The position numbers and the translations under genes are program-made. Source: Prevotella pectinovora (GTDB lineage: Bacteria; Bacteroidota; Bacteroidia; Bacteroidales; Bacteroidaceae). Taken from it: a stretch of 64,000 nucleotides of DNA. A model generated the notes under the pieces. The model did not search any database and was not told the DNA's origin. It saw nothing but the letters and a program-made list of their open reading frames with translations. Location of the stretch: positions 148,849 to 212,848 of the forward strand of contig NZ_JXQI01000060.1 of assembly GCF_000834015.1 (NCBI RefSeq). The letters run 5' to 3'. This document shows, piece by piece, positions 43,101 to 48,805 of the stretch; position 1 is the stretch's first letter, and the number at the start of each line of letters is the position of its first letter.

Positions 43101-43297
43101 TCGAGCACCTGGATCGGGGCTTCGGCATTGCTGCCATAACGCACCCAACCTCCCTGCGATTGCAGGTCGCCCACGGGATAATCGAAATCTTCTTGGAAAA
43201 TGATCTGTGCCGCGACTCTTTCTGGCAGAGCACAAATGGTGACGAGAAGCATAGTGATCCATGCTGCCATCGTCTTTGATTGGAATAAGTGTTTCAT
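40133..43297 (-). CDS. Large T9SS-exported multidomain surface protein
   Basis: A 1054-residue protein with a signal peptide (residues 1-30, ending RVAAQ) and a type A T9SS C-terminal domain (RVSVYDLAGNKVAEMS, then GLAKGMYIIKTVSANGIKTGKVQIK). N-terminal residues 33-280 resemble a lectin/laminin-G-like jelly roll (IIFQEDFDYPVGDLQSQGGWVRYGS). Three Ig-like segments follow (PRVGISKKNIILGDVYTG; PVITITPEKITQAAGA; PTITLNPTALEPFTAKV) with an OB-like or DUF5689-type domain between them (about 390-590). A choice-of-anchor-type domain (about 830-990) comes before the tail. It probably binds glycans or matrix at the cell surface. No catalytic site was recognised. It should be a client of the gldKLMN machinery at 56-61 kb. 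Confidence 0.85.
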   Translation of the reverse strand: MKHLFQSKTMAAWITMLLVTICALPERVAAQIIFQEDFDYPVGDLQSQGGWVRYGSNAEAPIQVLDKQLSYPGYNDDAPAKSVKITSVKSGEDLMMRFTDDDEGVKSGNLYFSALINVESQPQGNVYVMAFVPRTKKSVIAAGINPVELGRLFIGEGTSDDEVKIGVERGAANPVFSDTPLKLNQTYLVVLRYEINSQDKGKDNVYLYVNPANFKKEPATPNAVIDGVNQSGSGLGNYGLQGFELRQGTNATVTSPELYVASVRISDTFAGLFGEKSEDKTPRVGISKKNIILGDVYTGDEYSETVTVTGENLTGDITVESSSPAVTVSPATLSAADAMSGDGAQLKINVAYTEGTQNAVLTLKSEGAADSQIKISWTGYTVPEIKTLKALYSEDPEQGLTYNYTGEAVVSFVDRGGDKPVYYLQDETGAITLSDEWGILTKTDYNVGDKLTGVILGIQDVMGTISAMPFNRNLGKVLSTGNVVVPVEATLSQLKASPADYLQQVVKVKDLKFKDVAEGATFAEGMKQPVVTDGTEEANVRIFKGTSLIGTAIPTADVTLTGLFTSKKMLIIGPRGAEDIVEQQPQGEPVITITPEKITQAAGALGKTVEVATIHVSAQNMKYATTFELAGKNADQFSISQSTVEKGSTETDIVISYTPTEVAVHKAYLMVNCPSIEDYYKTINFSAYAIDEQNPPTITLNPTALEPFTAKVNESSEQTIEVTTANMPDYTYVKVKDAGQFILSNTMLLRNMANTVKITFQPKVEGTYSTALVFSALGMEDVEVPISGVATGEPQEEPKEGVDFVLSDENPLTELNETFDNIDRNKPLALDRWTNSAIIGTRAWWGYSFPDYDQESPNEKVAKITPFDSKMESGMGVPVQMMLVTPPLDFKNAKNNIFTFRVRGDYLQDNQTDKLELCYVDITEGEPYIQPLTECRMPCTKDESGKWYPYTVDLTGQQLADVFFMAFRFTSARGCDNAATYYVDDVTYSQETSGISTLDMTEKARVSVYDLAGNKVAEMSNATAGQAVGGLAKGMYIIKTVSANGIKTGKVQIK

Positions 43298-43348
43298 ATT
43301 TAAAGGGGTTTATAATGTTGATACTCGTGTCACAAATCACAGATTTTG

Positions 43349-43379
43349 CAAATATAGACATTTTTAAACAAAATACAAA
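43349..43379 (-). promoter_or_regulatory. Promoter of the T9SS cargo gene
   Basis: TTTG, 19 bp, TATATTTG on the minus strand, about 52 bp before the ATG. Confidence 0.8.
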
Positions 43380-43497
43380 TATTTTACGCCACTAAACTGC
43401 ATTTTTACAAGATTATTATAATATTTGTGACAGAAAGGAGAAACAGTCATAACGGAAATAGTATAAAGAAAAATGTCATATCACAAAAAACGGTCGA

Positions 43498-43812
43498 AAC
43501 TGTCAGATTGTCTGGTTTTTCATTGTAACATTCTGACAAACAGACAGTTGACTATCTGACGATTGTCAGCCGATTGTCTGGATGATTTGCAGATAAGAGG
43601 AAGTATCTGACAGCAGGTGTTCAGACGACAGGAATTGCATGTGTTGGCAGAATCCTGAAAACAGGAATATGGATATTACAACATTAACTTATTGGGCAAC
43701 CGCCTGGCGTCTTTTCTGCCCATCCGGGGCAAGCAGCGTGCCCATGTGGGGCAAGCACCTTGCCCTTGTTGGGCAAGCGGCGTGCCCATTCTACGTCAAA
43801 TCGGTCATAAGG
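43498..43812 (+). repeat. Copy C of composite dispersed element
   Basis: It contains the CTGTCAGATTGTCTGG module (43500-43590), the AACAGGAATATGGATATTAC module (43659-43679) and about three 20-bp units of type GGGGCAAGCAGCGTGCCCA (43727-43789), ending AAATCGGTCATAAGG. It is in inverted orientation relative to copy D at 45007-45276, on the other side of the nuclease gene. Confidence 0.8.
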
Positions 43813-43951
43813 TGTAAGTATGCGCTAAATGAATTCCGGCAACGTGTCATTCCTTATTTATAATAAGGATTTTCAGGCTCTGAATGACTACTACGACATG
43901 ACGAACGACACATATTTTTCCGGTTAGACAGAGAATTATTACACCTGATGC

Positions 43952-43983
43952 TTTGGACTTTATAGAAAATACATGTATATTTG
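43952..43983 (+). promoter_or_regulatory. Promoter of the PD-(D/E)XK nuclease gene
   Basis: TTTG (43952-43955), 20 bp, TATATTTG (43976-43983): a complete match to the phylum consensus. Confidence 0.8.
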
Positions 43984-43986
43984 CAT

Positions 43987-44049
43987 AACACTTTGCGGCA
44001 CTCGGCAAATTGAGAGTAAACTCTCTTTTGCACTCGTTGGCAAAGTGTT
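43987..44049 (+). promoter_or_regulatory. Structured 5' leader of the nuclease gene
   Basis: AACACTTTGC (43987-43996) pairs perfectly with GCAAAGTGTT (44040-44049). Inside are a GAGAGT-AA-ACTCTC stem and two direct copies of GCACTCG. The hairpin would cover nearly the whole leader from the transcription start to 27 bp before the ATG. Its function is unknown. Confidence 0.7.
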
Positions 44050-44076
44050 TGCAGAAAACAAATAAGTATAAAGCCT

Positions 44077-44976
44077 ATGATGGTAAACATTGCTAATCCG
44101 ATATACGACTCTGTATTCAAATACCTTATGGAGGACGAGCGCATAGCAAAGACTCTTATCTCCGCTCTTTTGAAAAAAGAAGTGGTAGAGGTTGACATGC
44201 GCCGCAACGAATATACCAACGGTACAAGAGACAATATTTCAATGTTCAGAATCGATTTCGGAGCAAGGATAAAAGAAGAAGACGGCTCGACGAAACTTGT
44301 GCTCATAGAACTACAGAAGACATGGCTCGAAACGGAGACGCTACGCTTCCGCCAATATCTCGGTGCACAGTATGCCAATCCGGAGAATATCCTTAAAGAC
44401 TGCGAAAACGACGGCTACGGCATCCCTATGATTGCCGTATATCTGCTCGGACATAAAGTGGGCGATATAGAAGAACCTGTGCTGTACGTCAAGCATAAGG
44501 CTCTTGACTACGACGGGAACCATGTTACGAAAGGCATTCCAGACCCCTTTGTTGACAGTCTTACGCATGACAGCATTATCGTGCAGATACCTCGTCTTAG
44601 AGGACACGTGAACAACCGTCTCGACAAAGTGCTCAGCGTCTTTGACCAAAGTCTGAAGGAGAAAGGCAACCACCAGGTATTGAGCGTTGATGAAGACAAG
44701 TTCAATGGCGACCTTGAGATGATGCACATCCTGCACCGGCTTATCACAGCAGCCTCTGACTCAAAGCTGCGCCAGGACATGAACGTGGAGGACGAATTCT
44801 TCTCGGCTATAGAGAACAGGGATACTGCCCTTATGCAAAAGGACAAGACTATTGCTGAGCAAAAAGAGCAAATACACTCTATGGTAAAGGCTATGTTAGG
44901 CAATGGAATGTCTATAGAAACAATCTCCAATATAACGAAGATACCACTTGAAGAAATCTCAGAAATGACAAAATAA
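44077..44976 (+). CDS. PD-(D/E)XK nuclease-family transposase-like protein (Rpn-related)
   Basis: A 299-residue protein of the PD-(D/E)XK nuclease family transposase/Rpn-like group. Its members are annotated as recombination-promoting nucleases but rarely studied. The N-domain starts NPIYDSVFKYLMEDERIAKTLISALL. The putative active site is Asp60 (FRIDFGARI) with the Glu78-x-Gln80-Lys81 strand (LVLIELQK), followed by helix RFRQYLGAQYA. The C-terminus has a coiled-coil-like segment (ALMQKDKTIAEQKEQIHSMVKAML) and a small helix-turn-helix-like end (NGMSIETISNITKIPLEEISEM). No transposase partner or target duplication is seen, but inverted copies of the dispersed element lie on both sides. Confidence 0.88.
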   Translation: MMVNIANPIYDSVFKYLMEDERIAKTLISALLKKEVVEVDMRRNEYTNGTRDNISMFRIDFGARIKEEDGSTKLVLIELQKTWLETETLRFRQYLGAQYANPENILKDCENDGYGIPMIAVYLLGHKVGDIEEPVLYVKHKALDYDGNHVTKGIPDPFVDSLTHDSIIVQIPRLRGHVNNRLDKVLSVFDQSLKEKGNHQVLSVDEDKFNGDLEMMHILHRLITAASDSKLRQDMNVEDEFFSAIENRDTALMQKDKTIAEQKEQIHSMVKAMLGNGMSIETISNITKIPLEEISEMTK

Positions 44977-45006
44977 AATATAAGAAAATCTGAATGTTCT
45001 TAATCC

Positions 45007-45276
45007 CCTTTCATCAGCAAACCATCCAGACAGTTGGCTGACAATCGGACGACAACCAACTGTCTGTTTATCAGAATGTTACAACGAAAAACCAGATAAT
45101 CTGACAGTTTTTTTGAAAATTCTTGATTTTACTGAAAATCAGCGTTATTGGCAACTTTTACTCATATCGACACTCGCTATTACTCATCAAAAGCCAAACA
45201 AAATCCACTCTTCTAAAAATCCAAATCCAAGCAAGCCCTAATGACCGATTTGGGTTGAATTAATTCCGCCAACCGG
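45007..45276 (-). repeat. Copy D of composite dispersed element (minus orientation)
   Basis: Read on the minus strand: GTTGGCGGAATTAATTCAACC, CAAATCGGTCATTAGGGC, the TAGAAGAGTGGATTTTG segment, the GATGAGTAATAGCGAGTGTC segment (no R1 insert), then the CTGTCAGATTATCTGG module ending with the CAGCAAACC complement. It lacks the minisatellite part. It starts 30 bp after the nuclease stop codon. Confidence 0.8.
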
Positions 45277-45350
45277 CAAGGTCTGTATATCCCTGCAATA
45301 TGGCGACATTTATAAACCACAAAAGAAATTAGGATCTTCTGAATTAATAC

Positions 45351-45390
45351 AAAACGGAATTGCAAGTTCAAAACTTTGCGATTCCGCTTT
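45351..45390 (-). terminator. Terminator of the second ATPase gene
   Basis: CGGAAT/ATTCCG arms with inner GCAAGTT/AACTTTGC pairing (45355-45386), followed on the minus strand by TTTTG. Confidence 0.65.
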
Positions 45391-45441
45391 TCTATTTTCT
45401 TGATGATGCAAATTGCAACAGCAAAATGTATGGCCAGAATG

Positions 45442-46842
45442 TCATTCCGGCTGATATTTCAACACATCGTCAGGATAAAGGATGCAGCAGTCTACCTCGG
45501 AAAGAGGGTGCTCTTTAAGGAAGAGCACATACACGATATTCTTGCCTTGCGAGAATGGAGCCTTTTCTGTCTTTGCCTTCAGTTTGGCAAGCAGACGGTC
45601 TGCAAAGTCTGCTGATTTCCATTTGCATTCTCCTACAAGGATTGTGTTCTTGTCACCGATGGCTTCTGCCACGACATCAAACTCCAGGTCTTCATAGCCT
45701 ACAGGTGTCTTACGCCCGTCTTCATAAACAGAAGCCTTTCCCCACCAGCGGCGGGCCATCCCCCATGTATGTCCGAAAAGCTCGTTCCCCGAAACAGCTG
45801 TCTGACACAGCCGCTCCCATACATTCCCTACGAATGCAGGGAAACCGCTTCCTATTTTCTGCATAACAAAAGATGTTCTTCCGAGAGCAAGCATCGAACG
45901 GTGAGGCTCGATAAACGTATAGTAGAACGCCATGAAGTTGTCATCGATGACATACAATGTCTTTTTTGTCTTTTCCTCACTTTCACCGAAAGGAATTTCT
46001 TTACTGATATACGACATCTCCGTCAAGGCATTCAACGGCTTGGATATCTCCGTCGTCTTCTTTCCTATGGCTGATGCCACGGCAGAATATCGTGTGTTGC
46101 CATGCCCGAGGGCTGTCATGATGGACTGGAATGGAGCTATGTCGTTAGCCTCATCAATAAAGAGCGCACTCGGCTCACCGTACAGAATGCCGTGCTCGTC
46201 GAGTATCAGTTCGTTTATTGCTTCGCGCAATGACGGATATTCCTCACGCAGAGTCCAATAGCGGGGCACACCGCCCCACACGCTGTACTCTTCTATCGTG
46301 CTGACAGCGTCTAAATGTATGGCTTCCTGCCAATGCTGCGGACGAATCGGACGAAGGTTCATCTTTTCGTGTGCCCTGCCGTATAGAGGGTCTGTACTGT
46401 CAAGTACAAAATGCTGCATCATACGCTGTGATGAACCGCAGATTACAAGATTATACCGCAGTTCACCACTATCAAGGATATGCTGCAAGACGGAAGGCAA
46501 AGAGGAATCCTTCTCCACCATATATGGGAACTCATCAAGTACGAGCACGGTATTTTCCCTGCATACCTTGTTGAATGCCGTAAGCACAGACTCCCACGTA
46601 GGATAAAGAGGCATGTCAAATCCGCTGTACAAATTGGCTATCGTACCAGCCAGGAGCGAAATCTGCACTTGTGTCTCTTGGCGGCCTGCTTCAAAATACA
46701 CGTCTTCGTCAGTTATCACTCTCTTCAGCAATGTTGACTTGCCAAGACGTCTGCGCCCATATATCACGACGAATTTCTTCGTCTCGGATTCAAAAGCCCT
46801 TTTAAGACGCTTCTGTTCCTTGCCTCTGTCTACAAATTCCAT
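45442..46842 (-). CDS. P-loop ATPase with DUF234-type C-terminus
   Basis: A 466-residue ATPase of the STAND-related, archaeal-type group (AAA plus DUF234). Walker A is GRRRLGKS (residues 29-36), Walker B is TVLVLDEFPY, and an arginine-rich winged-helix region and a C-terminal domain (LEFDVVAEAIGDKNTILVGECKWKSADFADRL) follow. The latter has the D-x(n)-E-x-K spacing of PD-(D/E)XK nucleases. The start at 46842 (MEFVDRGKEQKRLKRAF) is preferred over a 25-residue extension with phenylalanine/lysine-rich leader sequence. The function of the group is not known; roles in defence or mobile-element biology have been proposed for relatives. It lies 130 bp after a second, unrelated ATPase gene. Confidence 0.85.
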   Translation of the reverse strand: MEFVDRGKEQKRLKRAFESETKKFVVIYGRRRLGKSTLLKRVITDEDVYFEAGRQETQVQISLLAGTIANLYSGFDMPLYPTWESVLTAFNKVCRENTVLVLDEFPYMVEKDSSLPSVLQHILDSGELRYNLVICGSSQRMMQHFVLDSTDPLYGRAHEKMNLRPIRPQHWQEAIHLDAVSTIEEYSVWGGVPRYWTLREEYPSLREAINELILDEHGILYGEPSALFIDEANDIAPFQSIMTALGHGNTRYSAVASAIGKKTTEISKPLNALTEMSYISKEIPFGESEEKTKKTLYVIDDNFMAFYYTFIEPHRSMLALGRTSFVMQKIGSGFPAFVGNVWERLCQTAVSGNELFGHTWGMARRWWGKASVYEDGRKTPVGYEDLEFDVVAEAIGDKNTILVGECKWKSADFADRLLAKLKAKTEKAPFSQGKNIVYVLFLKEHPLSEVDCCILYPDDVLKYQPE

Positions 46843-46972
46843 AGAATATGATTTTTCTGAAAATGATTTTTCAAAATATGTTTTTGCAAAAATAATGTTT
46901 TTATGAATGCGCTGCAAGTGGAAACATATATTTTATGCATACATAATATTGATTTTTTCTTTCCCCGAAGGG

Positions 46973-48220
46973 TTATACCGACTGCTCGTCCAATAGGAAA
47001 TCAAGCACATTCATTATTACGATACCGTCGTCGTTCTGGTATTTCTTTATGCGGTCGCCGGTTATGACGTATTTCATGAAACTGTCGTCGATGCGGAGCA
47101 AGGAAGCTGACTCCTGCTGCATCTTCTCTCTGTCTGGCAGACTGAGTGCCGACTGTATGTAGCAGCGCTTGTAACCACGGTTGCACACGAAATCCACCTC
47201 AAGCATTCGCCTTACCTTGGTTCCTTTCTCGTCTACGGTATTCACTTCCACATTGCCGACATCAACACTATAGCCCCTTGCACAAAGTTCATTGTATACG
47301 GCATTCTCCATAAGATGGGTCTTCTCCTGCTGACGGAAACCGAGCAGGGCATTGCGTATGCCCAAATCGGAGAAATAATATTTCAACGGAGTACCGATGT
47401 ATTTCCTTCCCTTCACGTCATAACGGTTGCAAGACTCCAGAAGGAATGCATCAGAAAGGCATTCGATGTATTTCTTTATCGTTGCCGGACTTATGGATAC
47501 ATTCTTCACAGACTGGAAGGTATTTGAAAGACGCTGCGGATTTGTCAGTCCACCTATCCCCGAGGCAAGAATCTTGAAGAGATCATTCAGTTCTGAATCG
47601 TTCTTTATCTTGTTTCGGTTCACAACATCTATTATATATGTCTCAGCCAGCAGACTGTCAAGGAGCTTCACTTTCTCCTCTTCCGTTTTCAGAAGCACTA
47701 CAGGTGGCAGTCCGCCATAAAGCAGATATTCGTTCCAGCCATCCTCGCGGTCGCCCTCATAAACGCTCATGAACTCTGCAAAGCTCAATGGCGACACATG
47801 TATCTGATAGCCCCTGCCACGAAATTCGGTTATTATGTCCTTTGAAAGGAACTTGGCATTGCTGCCCGTCACATACACGTCGGCATTGGGGATATGCAAC
47901 AGTCCGTTGAGCACATCCTCAAACTCATCAAGCATCTGCACCTCATCAAGCAATATATAATAAGGTTGGTCGTCGATAATCCTGCCCTTCACGTAGGCAT
48001 AGAACTTGTCGGGATTGCGAAATTCCTTGAAAGCGTAATCATCGAAAGCCATTTCCACGATATGGTCGTTCGCCACTCCATTATCCTCAAGAAACCTTCG
48101 GAACAGTCTGAACAGCAGGAACGATTTGCCGCAACGCCTCATTCCTGTAATAATCTTCACCAGTCCGTTATGCCGACAACTGACCAGTTCCTGCAGATAT
48201 TTATTTCTCTCTATAACCAT
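46973..48220 (-). CDS. P-loop ATPase, AAA_14/DUF4143 type
   Basis: A 415-residue ATPase common in Bacteroidota in many paralogues. Walker A is GMRRCGKS (residues 26-33), Walker B is YYILLDEVQML, and the sensor-like YVTGSNAKFLS follows. The C-terminal DUF4143 domain includes KYYFSDLGIRNALLGFRQQEKTHLMENAVYNEL and ends with a possible nuclease-like strand pair (RRMLEVDFVCNRGYKRCYIQ). Its biological role is unknown; toxin-antitoxin or defence roles are often guessed. The promoter region is unusual: two identical palindromes flank the -7 box. Transcription continues toward the second ATPase. Confidence 0.88.
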   Translation of the reverse strand: MVIERNKYLQELVSCRHNGLVKIITGMRRCGKSFLLFRLFRRFLEDNGVANDHIVEMAFDDYAFKEFRNPDKFYAYVKGRIIDDQPYYILLDEVQMLDEFEDVLNGLLHIPNADVYVTGSNAKFLSKDIITEFRGRGYQIHVSPLSFAEFMSVYEGDREDGWNEYLLYGGLPPVVLLKTEEEKVKLLDSLLAETYIIDVVNRNKIKNDSELNDLFKILASGIGGLTNPQRLSNTFQSVKNVSISPATIKKYIECLSDAFLLESCNRYDVKGRKYIGTPLKYYFSDLGIRNALLGFRQQEKTHLMENAVYNELCARGYSVDVGNVEVNTVDEKGTKVRRMLEVDFVCNRGYKRCYIQSALSLPDREKMQQESASLLRIDDSFMKYVITGDRIKKYQNDDGIVIMNVLDFLLDEQSV

Positions 48221-48227
48221 AGTCTAC

Positions 48228-48313
48228 AAAAGATTTTTGCGGATATCCGCATTTTTCTTCTGCAAATATAGTCATTTTATCAATTCCATGAAAGATTTTT
48301 GCGGATATCCGCA
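48228..48313 (-). promoter_or_regulatory. Twin palindromic operators flanking a promoter
   Basis: The 14-bp perfect palindrome TGCGGATATCCGCA occurs at 48238-48251 and 48300-48313, each preceded by AAAGATTTT. Between them on the minus strand is TATATTTG (48263-48270). The distal operator lies near -37 to -50 and the proximal one just after the predicted start site, an arrangement suited to repression by looping or occlusion. Confidence 0.75.
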
Positions 48314-48396
48314 GTTTTATTAAATAGAGAAGACTGGGATGATGTTTGTAGCGTTACTAAAACGTACTCTAAAACGAGAACATAGAACTGGGCACC

Positions 48397-48660
48397 CTAT
48401 AAAGTAATATCCGTTGATGGGATCAATGCCTTGGTAAGTCCAAGCCTCACTTCTTTGTTAGGCACGTCGAGAGTATAGTAGTCATAATCTCTGTTGTAGT
48501 CTTTTATGGTGATGTAGCCGCTCTGGTAGAGCAGCGGCATTATGGTCGGCATATTCTCCGTAGGAGCATCAAACTCGCTGGCAGGAGCCTCAACACGTGT
48601 AATGTCGACAGGCTGCACATCGTATTTGCGCATCATGTTTATAAGAAATGTTTTCCCTGA
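48397..48660 (-). pseudogene. Fragment of an AAA-ATPase-like/DUF1703 protein
   Basis: The segment FLINMMRKYDVQPVDITRVEAPASEFD, then LPLLYQSGYITIKDYNRDYDYYTLDVPNKEVRLGLTKAL, matches the middle of the AAA-ATPase_like family (PF09820 with PF08011 C-terminus), which is usually 500 or more residues with an N-terminal P-loop. Neither the P-loop nor the C-terminal nuclease-like domain is present. Upstream residues of the open frame (MFSLSGAKIGALCYS) do not fit the family and overlap the promoter of the next gene. A remnant. Confidence 0.7.
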
Positions 48661-48765
48661 CAAACTCCTTTGGCTGTCAAACAGACAGAAGACATGCAAC
48701 GGCATTGTAGCACTTATGTACGAATATGACAACATTGTTGAAACCATACTGTAACATAACGCCCC

Positions 48766-48773
48766 TATCTTTG
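48766..48773 (+). promoter_or_regulatory. Promoter -7 box for the TonB receptor gene
   Basis: TATCTTTG, 33 bp before the ATG. The -33 element is weak. Confidence 0.5.
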
Positions 48774-48805
48774 CACCGGACAAAGAAAACAAACGATTTT
48801 ATTGT

